Assembly: GCA_011109175.1 (NCBI GenBank)
Contig: RDEW01000065.1
Coordinates: 143,984-207,983 of the forward strand
DNA from: Dicyema japonicum
Taxonomy: Eukaryota > Dicyemida > Rhombozoa > Dicyemidae
DNA: 64,000 nucleotides
Direction of reading: 5' to 3'
Made by a program: the position numbers and the translations under genes. The notes under the pieces were generated by a model. The model worked only from the letters and a program-made list of their open reading frames with translations, searched no databases and had not been told where the DNA came from. Of this stretch, positions 9,117-19,883 are shown one piece after another (the first letter of the stretch is position 1; the number at the start of each line of letters is the position of its first letter).

Positions 9117-9907
9117 ATGATTGCTGTTCTCACAATTTTTTTGATCTCCCTCCAACAAAACGACACAGAGTTTATCAGTCTTCAGAAACTACAAATTCTT
9201 AGCCAACTGGGACTTGCAGAATCACCAACAAACAATCATTTGTTCCTACAAGAACTCAAAAAGAGCTTTTCCACAAATCAAATCGTCCACCAAAAATCAT
9301 TCAATAGCACTGGATTTGGGGAAGCTTTTTGTTTGAAATAATCAACCACCGTTTTGACAAACTCTTCATTGATTACACCGTTTTTGACAAATACAGATAT
9401 AAAAATATTATGGAAATTGACTTCAAAATGCTCAGACTGAAGAATTTTGTTAGACGGGACACGTGGAATTTGACTGTGCAAATTAGAATGGAAGAGATAT
9501 CCGAGAAAATGATTCTGAATTTGACTTTTAGCAAGAAAATCGAGGTTTTATTATAAATTAAACTCCAGAACGTCTCTTTGAGATTTGCGGAGGGAAAAGA
9601 GATCAGTAAAAGATCACCAAACTGCTTCGGGTGCTGCCTTAAAAGTCGCTTGGTTAAGTTTTCTGATATGGGCTGGGACTGGATTCTGTCACCAACCTCC
9701 TACTGGGCTCAAGAGTGCAGCGGGAAATGTTCTGGAAGTAATGTTCAACAGCAGCCACCTCTTCACGTGTACCTGAGAATCCTAAATAACAACGCATGCT
9801 GTGTTCCCGTGGAGTTTGATGATGTAACGATCGTCTATTTGCAGTCAAATAAAATTCGAATGAAGGATTTAAAATACTTGAATGCCAAAAAATGTCAATG
9901 TGCTTAA
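9117..9907 (+). CDS. TGF-beta superfamily ligand, activin/myostatin-like
   Basis: A secreted signalling ligand expected to act as a disulfide-linked dimer on type I/II Ser/Thr kinase receptors. ATG at 9117 opens a hydrophobic signal peptide (MIAVLTIFLISL). Two introns restore the frame: 23 nt at 9285-9307 (weak donor GTCCAC) and 24 nt at 9545-9568. A basic site (ISKR) precedes the mature domain, which has nine cysteines in the family pattern: NCFGCC, GWDWILSPTSYWAQECSGKC, NACCVPV and the terminal CQCA. GWDWI plus paired cysteines is closest to the myostatin/activin/TGF-beta branch. The pro-region is only about 140-150 residues, shorter than usual. The mature exon is intact; I am less sure of the first splice. 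Confidence 0.85.
9285..9307 (+). other. Candidate 23-nt intron in the TGF-beta-like gene
   Basis: Removing 9285-9307 (GTCCAC...AATAG) joins the signal-peptide frame to the pro-region frame without a stop. The donor is atypical, so this splice is less sure than the 24-nt intron at 9545-9568, which has GTTTTATT...CTCCAG ends and is flanked by in-phase coding sequence. Confidence 0.5.
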
Positions 9908-10107
9908 CTTTATATAATCTTGGTTGATCTTTCTAATGGTCATGTTTATTTGTTATGACTTTCCCACAGGGAATTAATTAAACAACATTTTACAGGTTTT
10001 TGGCACAAACAATGAATAATTGATAATTTTTAATTTTTTGTATAAAAATTGTCAATTAAAGTTAGCCACCTGAAATTAATTGTTATTGAATATTTTTAAT
10101 TTAATAT

Positions 10108-10380
10108 TAAATTGCCAGGCTGTGTTTATGCAAGGAAACCCATTCAGGGTCGCTCATGCAGAGGAATTCCGATCGACCGTAAAGAAGGTACCTCGATAGA
10201 ATTCCTCTGCAGACACAAAGCACTTCCGGAGGTCAGTTGGGTCGTCGGTGGAGCATTCAAAAGGGTTTGGGAACTATTGGAAGTGGGATCACCTAATTAG
10301 TGAGTTTAACTTTTTTCTTGGTGGTTTTGGGGTTCTTAATATGAAAGTAAGTCTAACTAAATGGATACTTCTACTTTCTT
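10108..10380 (+). mobile_element. LINE 3'-end copy with terminal stem-loop
   Basis: Contains the repeat seen at 29.4 kb and 52.5 kb (GCAGAGGAATTCCGATCGAC) and ends with GATCACCTAATTAGT (from 10287), the shared LINE tail motif. GATCACC can pair with GGTGGTT at 10320-10326 using wobbles. Heavily 5'-truncated. Confidence 0.6.
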
Positions 10381-12030
10381 TAACGTGAAAAACACAAAAT
10401 TAGATAATTACTGGGTCCTAGTCTTACTATTCCCTCGAGCTGGAGAAAATACAACTAGTTAGTGGGTTTTAGCCCTTACTATATCCTCTCTACGCTTGAA
10501 TAGCGTTCCCGGAAATACCCTAGAGGGGTGAGATAAGAATTGCATTTCCCAATATTTATTTTTCCATCAAAAATAATCACATCCATTTTTGGTAGTAAAT
10601 TGAAATTAATTAAAATAACGATTTTATTCCCTCATCCATCATTCAATATCATCAAGTCATTTGACTACGAGAACTGTCTAGAAAACTTCACAAGGGGGTA
10701 TAAACTAATCAATATTATTCCACGGTCGAATATCATAAGGACCACCTAAGGTCCAACTGGATAGTCTGCTATGTAAAATCCATGGATTCTGTGATTTCTT
10801 CTATTTTTATCGGATAGTTCCCTATTCGTGGAAATATGCCCTCTCAGTTTGATAAGCGTATTATTAAGCACTCTCCACTGCAATGGTAATTACAAAGCAT
10901 GTGCAACTCGAGAAACTAGTAAAGTTGTCTTCCTCCTCTCGCCCCTGTCATCCAAGAATCGGGGAGCGTCAGAGGCAAAGAAGTCCTCCATGACCACGTT
11001 AGCTGGGGCATCCAGGTCCATTCTCAGAAAGGCGTATTAACCACCCAAATTATTATTGAGAGACCTTTCAAGAATGTCACCACCTCAACCAAAAATTTGG
11101 TTAACAACTTGAATGCTGTAATGTTTCAATCAACAGTTAGTAGTGTTTCGTAAACCATGAACGATAATTCCACGTCTGCAACATTATGTCCTCAGTGAAA
11201 ATTGCCATAGATATAATTTCATCAGATATTGTCAACCGACCATACGCACACACGCTCATTTTTTACTCAAATTCCACGTTATGTATCCTATCACACATCC
11301 TCTTCCAAGCTGGTTCCCCATTTAATCTATAGAACGGCAATTCTATCCGAGACGTACCACACCAGGATATACGATGGATTGCAAATCCAAGTCCATAGTC
11401 ACGACAGATTGTTAGGAAGGTAATCAGGAAGTAGTTTTCAATTTGTAATGTTACGCTGTCTGCTATTTTCGTCTTCTGTAGGCAACATATGGAAGCTTGT
11501 ATCGATCAAGGTCTTGTGCGAGCTGAATTTTTTATACATAAGATTGAGTCCTCTGTCATTTAGAGTGCCAAAAGAGAACGGATTGGTAGATATCAAACTT
11601 GAAAACGACATTTGTGCAAAAGAGGCACGTCACCACCTCAACCAAATAAATTATAATATTTTATTTAACAAAATGATTCTATGCTGAATTTTTGAAATAT
11701 TTGAAAATATTTTAACATTAATAATGAAATATTTATTTAACCGAATTGTCGCGTGGTGCCATGTGGTGCTACGGATAGTTGTATTTTCCTTTCTTCCGAT
11801 GCGTCACTGGATCCACCTTACTGAGGAGGCGCCCAATGCCTGGCCGACATCAAGAGGATCCAACAATTCTTCCCCGGGGACAACGTCGCTATCTGGTGAC
11901 AAGTTCTGGAATGCTGGAACGAATCAGGATCGAGGAGTTAGTTTGGTTGCCCTTGGTCTTTGGAAATAATTTTAATTTAATTTTTAATTTAATTTAACCA
12001 ATAAATATTTAAAATTAAAAAATTCTTTAT
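10381..12030. other. Intergenic with retroelement scraps
   Basis: No host gene recognised. On the minus strand, 10915-11036 holds a LINE-C C-terminal scrap (FLRMDLDAPANVVMEDFF, compare LRMNPDAPANKAMEDYF at 54.6 kb). From 11800 to 11990 lies an S-type SINE copy. The rest is AT-rich with short random frames. Confidence 0.4.
11800..11990 (+). mobile_element. S-type SINE copy
   Basis: Shares GGATCCACCTTACTG, GGCGCCCAATG and the following ~150 bp with 27456-27650, and is an inverted relative of the copies at 38.4 kb and 48.4 kb. No coding potential; it is repeated at least six times in the window. Confidence 0.6.
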
Positions 12031-12679
12031 ATGTCAGCTGACGTGGCTAATCGGAGAAGGGCATTTCTACAAAACAAGGAGGAAAGATTGAAATTTCTAT
12101 TAAACAAACCTAATAATTACCAACAAATTTGCGCAACAAATTCAAGTAATCATAAATTTAACCCCTTCAGCAAATCATATTAATCCAGTAATTCAGATAG
12201 AAAACCCTGTAGAGGAAGACGGAGCTGCAAATCCAGAGCCAATAAACGAAATGTTTAAAATAATAGCTCAACAAACAAATCAGGAAACGGAAAAAGTCAA
12301 ACTTTCTGCGAATATAAAAATCCCGATAATGTATCCAACAATAGCATTTTTACATGCAATATTAGTTCAAATATTTTTATTATATGGAATCCACGTGGAT
12401 TACTCAGTTTTTTGTGTTCTTACGTGTAGTCTCCACTTTGTGTGTTTTCTGCAGTTCGACTTGGAGATTTACTTATTTCAGGGAATTTTAAGGTCATTTT
12501 TTTGGGTATCTTTTAAGCTTGAACAAATTGAAGGGGGATTTCTCGCACGATTCGTTCAAATCGTGAAGTTTATGGTCCATCTTTACTCGTTTTGGGTGGA
12601 AATGTCAACTTTTTTGTTTATTTTTGTGATTACTTCACATTTGTTTGTTATTACTATTGATGTTGCTAATTATTTTTGA
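12031..12679 (+). CDS. Likely CAMLG/GET2-type tail-anchored protein receptor
   Basis: The proposed gene starts at ATG 12031 and has three introns: 12146-12170 (25 nt), 12426-12454 (29 nt) and 12493-12517 (25 nt). The N-terminus carries a basic cluster, NRRRAFLQNKEERLKFLL, resembling the conserved RR-K-(ILM)-x-N-(ST)-E-x-R motif by which CAML and yeast Get2 bind the targeting ATPase TRC40/Get3. An acidic linker and hydrophobic segments follow (YPTIAFLHAILVQIFLLYGI; FMVHLYSFWVEM into FLFIFVITSHLFVI). Order and size fit a short member of that ER-membrane family. Introns two and three total 54 nt, so the frame stays open spliced or not. The assignment rests on the N-terminal motif and topology; sequence match elsewhere is weak. 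Confidence 0.4.
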
Positions 12680-13310
12680 TACACTGTACTTTTGATTTGT
12701 TTCATTATTTTTAAGGAACGACTGCCAACAAACACTACGGAAGTCCTAATTCGTCTAAACCTAGCAATTTTTCATCCATTATGTGATTGTGTGGAGGAAC
12801 ATTGATGGCTCTTCTGGCTTGTGTCGGGATGATATAGTTATCTAGTTGTGGTCTTAAATTGTGGTCTTTTGTAATTCAATTATTTGAGACCTTAGGTATG
12901 AATTTACTTTGATTTATTGACTAAACTGCAAATTTATGGATTGACCTTAAGAGTAATAAATTACTAATTTTATTATAATGAGGAAAGTTTATCTCAGTTC
13001 TGGTTGTTATTAACGATAAAACATGTAAGTCTCACTTAAATGGTATTTCTGTATTACCTACCATCTCGATCATTGTGAGGTACTAATAATAAACTAAATT
13101 TTATTAATTTTTCAAATACGGATAAAAGTCAAGATTGTCATCATCAAATCCTCTTGACCAAATACACTGGTGAAGATTACGAAAACTCTCAGGCCTAATA
13201 ATGAAGTGATGTTTACGACAGTAAGGCGTGTGATGAAAATGGAAGAGGACGGAACTATTTCTCCACCTCTCTTCGGAATCGCAAGTCTGTAATGGACTAT
13301 TGGTGGATGG
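12680..13310. other. Intergenic, nothing recognised
   Basis: AT-rich sequence downstream of the CAMLG-like gene. A 73-codon minus frame at 13104-13325 has no recognisable features and leads into an R-type repeat, so it is probably not a gene. Confidence 0.3.
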
Positions 13311-13311
13311 A

Positions 13312-13395
13312 ATTGGTTGACACAAACAGACGTTCTCCCTCAGGTTCCTTCCTTGGATTAATTAATTCTGACTGTTTGTAAGCCTTGGGTTACAG
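13312..13395 (+). repeat. R-type repeat 3' end
   Basis: Shares GTTCTCCCT, TTCCTTGGATTAATTA and CTGACTGTTT with copies at 31345-31445 and 59195-59290. Its TTGGATTAATTAATT core resembles the shared LINE/SINE tail. Confidence 0.5.
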
Positions 13396-13839
13396 AAAAC
13401 CATCAATTTCGCCATAGGGACCACGTGTGAAAGTCATCAAGATGGAAGAGTTCGAAATTTTGATTTCTATATTAATGTTAAAATTAGATTTGGAGGATCT
13501 AGATATTGGAGTGTGTGGTGATTAATTTAGTTCATAAACATTTTTTTGTGTAATAAAGAATATTTACTTTCGATATGACTAAAAGGACATTATGGGAAAA
13601 TACGAGTGATGTATCTAGGGGCCAATTGATGTTCTAAATACTCATGAGAAGGTAATTAGCCATTTATCAGTCTATTATCTTCGCAAATTCAGGAAGTGTT
13701 GTACGTGGACTTAATTATGAATTACGCACTACCGCGTTGCCATAAGCACGTAGGATGCCTAGGGTTTCTCTCGTGCAGAACACACACTTTATTTAAGTAA
13801 AGAACAGTTATTTTAACTAATCGTAGAGGGAGAACCAAG

Positions 13840-14062
13840 GAATGCTCTTCACTTCTTTTACTTTTTCTTTTTCTTGTGTGTATGTCCTTTTGACTATCCA
13901 GTTCCGCGGTGAATCTCCACTGATGACGGCGTCACTCGTCAAGCCCTTTCCGCATCGTAGATGCGTGGAGTCTTCCACCAGGTGAACAGCAGCGAGAATC
14001 GAACCCGTGACCTAAGCCACTTTAGTCCGACACCTAACCACTATGCCACCCGGCTACGTGGA
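13840..14062 (-). mobile_element. tRNA-derived SINE
   Basis: Read on the minus strand, 14055-13990 looks like a tRNA: it starts GCCGGGT, has an A box in GGCATAGTGGTTAGGTGTC and a B box in GGGTTCGATTCTCG. A unique body follows (TCCACGCATCTACGATGCGG) and a tail with AAGAAAAAG. A second copy without the tRNA head lies at 52925-53045. The A and B boxes would form an internal RNA polymerase III promoter. It is more likely a SINE than a tRNA gene because the head flows into a repeated body. Confidence 0.65.
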
Positions 14063-14439
14063 CTTGGAAGGAATTTTTCTCCAGATGATGCGAAGTAGTC
14101 CTTCATTATGACTTTTGCCCGTGTGATTGGGCCTTAAAATATGACAAAATAAGTTCAACATGCCTCAGTGACTAGCACACTTATGGATCAAGTTAAACTT
14201 CTTCCATATAAAGCTTTTTTTTATTCGCAACTTCAGTTTTTTTAAACGAATCGAAATTATCTGTGTTGAGCATTCGCCAGAATTAAAGATGAAGATCGAC
14301 CGACAATGGAGTTATACAGTATGAGACGGAGGGAAAGGCAAACAGATGGTTAAGACCTGGGTACATTTAAGAACGAGAGCTGCCTACAATTCTGAGTATT
14401 AATCGACTAAATGGACAAAAATTAATGGTAAGAGTAACG
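14063..14439. other. Intergenic, nothing recognised
   Basis: Short spacer between the SINE and the 3' end of SAP18; no repeat or gene identified. Confidence 0.3.
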
Positions 14440-14886
14440 TCAGTAATAATTAAATCTCCTTTTCTGAATATTTGGGAGACTTATGGACACGGATATGTAA
14501 TTCCCGATAGTAAACCTCCTTGAATGCAATGTCAAGTCGTCATCGTCAGTCCTCTCCCCAATAATGATAGTCCCAATGTCCCTCCTCGAAAACTTGTTGC
14601 TTCTGTGGTCAGGCATAATCTCACTGAAGTTCACAACAGTCCCTCTGCGACGAATCTCCGGCTTCACCTGCCTTATCAGACAACACAGTTCCGTTAGGGA
14701 AGCATCCATCCACGTGTATATTTGGAACTCTCCTCCTGGGGCCTGATCATTTCGGAAAGAGTTCAATTCAATATGTCCTCCCATATTACAAAAAACTCTT
14801 ATCAAATGTGGACATGTGGTCTGACGGTCTACCGTGAAGGAAGTAGAGGATTCCTCAGGAATGACTAACGATTGGATCAACGTCAT
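14440..14886 (-). CDS. SAP18: SAP18, Sin3-associated/ASAP-complex protein
   Basis: An intact single-exon frame of about 148 codons, close to the usual ~150 residues. SAP18 is a small ubiquitin-fold nuclear protein found in the Sin3-HDAC corepressor and in the ASAP/PSAP exon-junction assemblies. Diagnostic stretches are CPHLIRVF, the signature FQIYTWMDASLTELCCLI (compare LQIYTWMDATLKELTSLV in vertebrates), KPEIRRRGT, RRDIGTIIIG and FTIGNYISVSI. I chose ATG 14886 because family members start about 25 residues before the CPxLxRVF motif. It is one of the few host genes here with no frame break and no visible intron. Confidence 0.93.
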   Translation of the reverse strand: MTLIQSLVIPEESSTSFTVDRQTTCPHLIRVFCNMGGHIELNSFRNDQAPGGEFQIYTWMDASLTELCCLIRQVKPEIRRRGTVVNFSEIMPDHRSNKFSRRDIGTIIIGERTDDDDLTLHSRRFTIGNYISVSISLPNIQKRRFNYY

Positions 14887-14914
14887 CAAGTTTTATTTAA
14901 ATAAAATTATAATT

Positions 14915-15635
14915 ATTATTATTATTGCTTCAACACTTGATTAAGAAAGAAAGAATATTTCATCTTACTAATGATCCCAGACCGACAAAAGAGAGGTCGA
15001 AACCGGGGATGGGCATCTTCAACCGCTCTCCATAACGGGTTCAAAGTCTTCTCGTATCTCCAGTGGTTTTTGAGGTATTTGACAATGGTGTCGTAAAGAA
15101 ACGTGATTGGTCGATGCCCGGCCTCATGAATTTTCGTTTTCTGTCGAGTAGAAGTGTTTTAAGAGTCATAGACTCAGAATTAGGGCCGATGAATCTGTTG
15201 GAGGCTTCTTGGATTTTTGTCAATTTGTTCATTGAAGAATGGGAAATGATCATTGACCACGATGCAGGCACGTAGGTCAATATTGTCGGTGGATAGCGAT
15301 GAAGAATCCAGCATTTTTCCAAGAACTTTGTTGTAAAATAATTGGTTGGGGAAATTTAAAGCCGTAGTTGAGAAAACCGGGGTCAAGTGTCAAGCATTTC
15401 TTGTATGACCCCGTGCTTGGTAGTCTCTATCCTTGGCAGTGACGATAATATCGTCCGAATAGGAAAGTATGATGCAATTTTCATTTATAGGTTGCGGTAT
15501 ATCGTGTATAAATAAGGTTGAACATTGCCGGTTAACGGGGGGACATATCCTGGATGTCTCTATACATGCAGTATCAGGTTGGGTCATATACCTCTCCAGT
15601 GGAAATTGACAGAGATCAGGATAATACATAAATCT
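14915..15635 (-). mobile_element. LINE-B 3' remnant
   Basis: Minus-strand scraps in order: LSYSDDIIVTAKDRD, an altered YADD box (15390-15629), a region with FFNEQIDKNPRSLQQI and FIGPNSESMT (15041-15386), then a tail with GGGATCATTAG near 14970-14985 and TAA repeats. Frames shift repeatedly and the copy is dead. Confidence 0.6.
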
Positions 15636-15639
15636 GTGA

Positions 15640-16580
15640 AACCTAGATACGTAACCAGTTATAGGCCCCCGTAAGCCTTATACCAGCAATCTCAAGAATT
15701 ATGGAAAGAATCGTAGTTAACGGTGTCTCTGAACACCTAGAACGTAGTGTTACATTAAAAGACCATCAGTGAGGTTTTCGAAAAAATCGCTTTTTTGGAG
15801 ATTGTTTGTACAATGTCAACGCGTCAATTGTGAAGGCTTTGGAAATTAAAGGATGTTTGACCGCAGTCTGCCTTGATATACCCAAAGCTCTCGACTGTGT
15901 GTGGCATCTTGGACTTTTTACTTGTTTTGCGAGATTTGGAAAGGAACTTTATTTTTGGATACGTAGTTTTGTCTCAGAGAGACGGTCAATTTTTAATTTT
16001 TTTGAAATCTGAGTCTCGTGAAATTTGGCTGACAATTGGTGTTTCTCCTGGTTCAGTGCTCAGTCCTCTATTATTCAACAATATGATGAGTGAATTTTCT
16101 TCCCCAGAAAACCCACGTACAGAAATCTTGATATACGCTGATGACGTCATAATTTATGATGTCTTTTAAACCCTTTGGTATCTGAGAAACGGTTGAAGAT
16201 ATACATGGACCAGATCAGAGTAGTGTACTGAAAATTATCTTAGTTGCACATGAGAAGTCTCGTCTGGTGAGGATAGCTGGAAGCAGGAGGCTGGTTAACC
16301 TAAAGAACACGTTACAAGACATACCTCGGAAAAAGTCTATGAAATGCCTTGGTCTCCTAATTGAAGAGGGGGTAATTTTCTGGAACATGCTAAAATACGA
16401 AAAAAAGCTACGAACGCTCTGTTTTGCGTTGGAAAATTAAAGCTCGAGCCGGAGACCTTTGTTTATGTCTTCAACTCCGCAATACTTTCTGCAATGTTAT
16501 ACGGTTTAGAAGGATGGTACTACTCAAAGAGATTTGAGAAAACGCGTAATTTTTTACAAATCTTGCTTACGGGATAAATC
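15640..16580 (+). mobile_element. LINE-A reverse transcriptase remnant
   Basis: Scraps align in order with LINE-A: SYRPP, VCLDIPKALDCVWHLGL, VSPGSVLSPLLFN, ILIYADDVIIYDV, and KLKLEPETFVYVFNSAILS (compare RFHLEPETFLFVYSACVE). Stops and frame changes throughout. It lies head-to-head with the LINE-B remnant to its left. Confidence 0.65.
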
Positions 16581-18075
16581 ATCGTATGTCAATTTCCCTA
16601 TGGTTGGAAGGAAAAATGTGGAAGGTTGGCGGAACTATCAAAAATCTTATTAAAAATTTCAAAAACCGCACTAAATTATCTGTCAGATATGACCCTTTGT
16701 TTACTGATTTCTGCGGGAGACTGTCGGGGTAGAAGTCCGTTGGCGAGCCCTACAAAAAACAAGTCAAAACAACTCTTTAACAAAATATCTCCGCTTGTTA
16801 CTATATGTTTGATTCTGACAGGACTTCCGTATAGTTTTCGATGGCACGAATCAAATTTTTAGGAATTCCTGCATTTTTTACTTTTGATAAATAATCTCAC
16901 GTTTCTTACTGATTTTCGTGTGTCATTCCCTTCGTTGCCTTCCAATGCAATGCCCATTTCATCAAAAGTCATTAATTTTCGATTTCATTGATTTCTCGGA
17001 CAAAACTAAATCGTCTTTCTATCGTAGACCTCCGTAATTCAAGCGTGAACAGTCTGGATTCTTTTGGAGTTATATTCAAATGAATCTACCACCGATCAGG
17101 TCCTTTAACAATTTTGTAGATTAATAAATAAATCGGAAATCCCAGTGCTTATTTAACTTTGGGTGACTGCTAGCAGTTTAAAGAAAATCCGAGAAAAAAG
17201 TTAGCAGTAACAACTAATTAATTGTATCCATTTTTTACTGTCACAGAAACAGTCCTTCAACGTCTCACAAGTCCATTCAGAATCAGAATAAAAAGTAAAA
17301 TACGTCCATTTCTTGCGGTCGTGGAAACCCATCCAGTGGATTGGGGGAGAACAAATAATTTTTTTCCGTACCATCATGGCACTGGGAGCCACCAGAGATA
17401 GGTGGATCACATATAGTTATCTAGTAGAAAGGGAGAGGAGGAACAGGCGAGAAACAAATAGAAATCTCCGAACAGAAATTTTAATTCGCCTCCTTAATTT
17501 TATATTCAAATAGAGTGGTTCTCCTTGTGCTGCGTTCCCGCTTTCCCTTCCGTATTAGCTCTTTTTTCCAGAATATAATGTGATCTTCAATGACCATAGA
17601 TAGGCCGTGATGGTGTCTATCCATTATGAAAAAATGGACTATTCTTTGAGGACATAAGTCGGGATCGAGCTTTTGGAGTCGGATCCTATCTTCAAATAAA
17701 TTACGATCAAGCTAGAGTTCTTTCCCTCAAATTTGATAACTCACATCCCCTCAGGGATCATGTCCCATTTCCTACTCTCCCAACCTATTACGTCTTTCTG
17801 TATTGAAAAAAATTTGACGGCCTCAACGCAAGACACCAAATTTACCTAACTTTACAGTCTTCTGAAAATTAAGAAAAGCCCATCAAAAGTACTCTATATG
17901 ATCTTATTTTTTACAAAAGAACTTCATTGAGGAGCAACACATCTACGCATCTTCAGATCTTTGGGCGTTTGATTTACCATTTAGTGGCATTAAGATGTTT
18001 ATTGGTGAATTAAGTAAGAAACAAAAATAGATTCAAAACAAATTAACCAAACAAAGATCGTTAGATTAAATTACA
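16581..18075. other. Intergenic with one SINE
   Basis: No gene recognised. The 78-codon frame at 16626-16862 shows no motif. An S-type SINE lies at 17195-17450. Confidence 0.3.
17195..17450 (-). mobile_element. S-type SINE copy
   Basis: Similar to 38395-38690 and 48355-48665: shared blocks include AACTAATTAATTGTATCCA, GGCACTGGGAGCCACC and AGGTGGATCACAT. On the minus strand it ends in the GGATACA-type tail. Confidence 0.6.
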
Positions 18076-18490
18076 CTAATTAACGAAATAGAGTTTGCAG
18101 CCAATATTGGCGTCATTCGAATATATTTTTGTCACATTTTCATTTTTGGTGAGAATATAAACATGAGCTTTGCTTTCAAAATTCTCATTCTGAATTAAGT
18201 AAGTTCCATAGCCAAATTTTCCAATTTCATTAACAAAGTAGCCATAATAAAATTTTTCCATGGATGGTGATTTATATTGGATCCACCCATTGTCCAAAAT
18301 ATTCATGAAACTCAATTCTGTGTTCATCTCCAAAAAGTCACAATTCAAGGTCATCAGAGAACAGATTTTGTTATTTAGTGCCACTTCGTTAGACGGAGCT
18401 GATTTTCTACTGAGCCTCATTGGTATCACAATTGAGGTTAACAAAACTAAAAATTACTCAATTAATAAATACTGGCTACTAAGAAAAGTG
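18076..18490 (-). CDS. Unknown small membrane or secreted protein
   Basis: I do not recognise this gene. The minus frame 18076-18444 encodes about 120 residues and appears to be joined to an upstream exon by a 26-nt intron (about 18445-18470; GTATTTATT...TTTTTAG). Across the join the protein reads VLSLFLVAILLTSIVI, a good signal peptide or membrane anchor, followed by a polar domain (EKFYYGYFVNEIGKFGYGTY, KAHVYILTKNENVTKIY). No ATG was found before the hydrophobic part without entering the neighbouring gene's exon, so the start is unresolved. It lies just downstream of the Ser/Thr-rich repeat gene on the same strand; the two could be one transcription unit. Confidence 0.4.
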
Positions 18491-18520
18491 ATAGGACAGA
18501 TTTGCCAATAAGTGAGTTTC

Positions 18521-19883
18521 TTAAGCCTTGGATTTCATTTTGGCTATTTCTGCAGTGGTAGAAGTTCTGGCGATTGATGATTCGGCAGAGAATTCTGCCT
18601 GTAAAACTTCCTTCTTTGGAGTAACTTCCATAAATGGATATCTTGGAAGGCAACCAGAATCTGATTTTACTCCTCGCTTTTTAAGAAGTGTATTAAAGCA
18701 TGAATAATCTAAAAACATCACATTTAGTAAAACCTTTTACGGACTCACTTTTTGAGTAGTGATTTGGAAGTATACGCTCCAAGAGAGTCACTTGACTTTC
18801 GAATGAAGGCTTTAGGTCTGGTGTTACTGCGACAACATTTGATATCTGTGAAGTTTCTGCCAATGATTTTTCGCTTGATGTCTGTAAAGTTTCATGTGTA
18901 GATATTAGTGTCTCTTGGGAGAAATCTGAATAGGAATCAGACTGCCCTCCAGAATATGTGGTCGACTTGGCTATTGACGAATGTTCACTTGGTATTTTGG
19001 ATTTGAGGACATCTGAATAGGAAGCAGACTGCCTTTCTGAATATGTGGGCGACTTGGCTATTGACGAATGCTCACTTGGTATTTTGGATTTAAGGACATC
19101 TGAAAAGGAAGCAGACTGCCTTTCAGAATATGTGGTCGACTTGGCTATTGACGAATGTTCACTTGGTATTTTGGATTTGAGGACATCTGAAAAGGAAGCA
19201 GACTGCCCTTCTGAATATGTGGTCGACTTGGCTATTGACGAATGCTCACTTGGTATTTTGGATTTGGGGACATCTGAATAGGAAGCAGACTGCCTTTCTG
19301 AATATATGGTCGACTTGGCTATTGATGAATGTTCACTTGGTATTTTGGAATTGGGGGCATCTGAATAAGAATCAGACTGCCCTCCAGAATATGTGGTCGA
19401 CTTGGCTATTGACGAATGCTCACTTGGAATGTTGGAATTGGAAGCTGGAATCCAAGCCATACTTGAATCACTTTGAGTGGATTCTTTAGTACTCAACGTT
19501 GTAACCGAAATTGGTTGAGTTAATAAATCACTTTCTTGTAAATTTGCAAAATCTTGAGTAGTAACTTCAGTAACTACAGCTACTGAAGTGGTTGTAGTTT
19601 TAGGTTCAATAGTTGTAGTCTTCTCTATGACTGCAATGATCTCCGGTAAGGATGTTGTCTCAGGTGCAATTGTAATGGCTGGGGTTGTTTTCTCCTCTGT
19701 TGTAGTAGTTACGGAGATTGTTGGAGTACTCGTTACTTGTATAGTTGAAGGTTTATCTTCCATAATGTTATCTTCTGATTTGCCCATAATAATAAAGTTT
19801 TCAAAGGTATAAGATTGTCCAGAATCAACGTTAGAGTCAACTCTGTAAGTGTCAGATTTCCCACTTGAATCAGTCTCACTCAT
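18521..19883 (-). CDS. Ser/Thr-rich protein with six 29-residue tandem repeats
   Basis: Unknown family. ATG at 19883. Exon 1 encodes about 379 residues, then a 40-nt intron (18709-18748; GTGAGT...TTTTTAG) joins an exon ending at 18521, total about 440 residues. Order: an acidic N-terminus, a Thr-rich stretch (TTTTEEKTTP, TTTIEPKTTTTS) typical of O-glycosylated mucin-like spacers, six near-identical 29-residue repeats (residues 150-323), then a Lys-rich tail (TLLKKRGVKSD). No signal peptide or membrane segment is visible, so surface location is unproven; an upstream exon could supply one. The 40-nt intron is long for this window. Confidence 0.6.
18915..19436 (-). repeat. Six tandem 87-bp coding repeats
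   Basis: Each unit encodes 29 residues beginning S(K/N)IPSEHSSIAKS, then TYSERQSASYSD with small changes (E/G, A/D, Y/F). DNA identity between units is high, so expansion is recent. Frame is kept in all units. Confidence 0.85.

Noticed and set aside
13990-14055. A functional tRNA gene
   Set aside because: The acceptor ends do not pair convincingly and the sequence continues into a body repeated at 52.9 kb, so a SINE fits better.
19045-19489. Plus-strand frames across the 87-bp repeats
   Set aside because: They are antisense shadows of the minus-strand repeat gene, whose frame stays open for 396 codons with an ATG and a spliced end.
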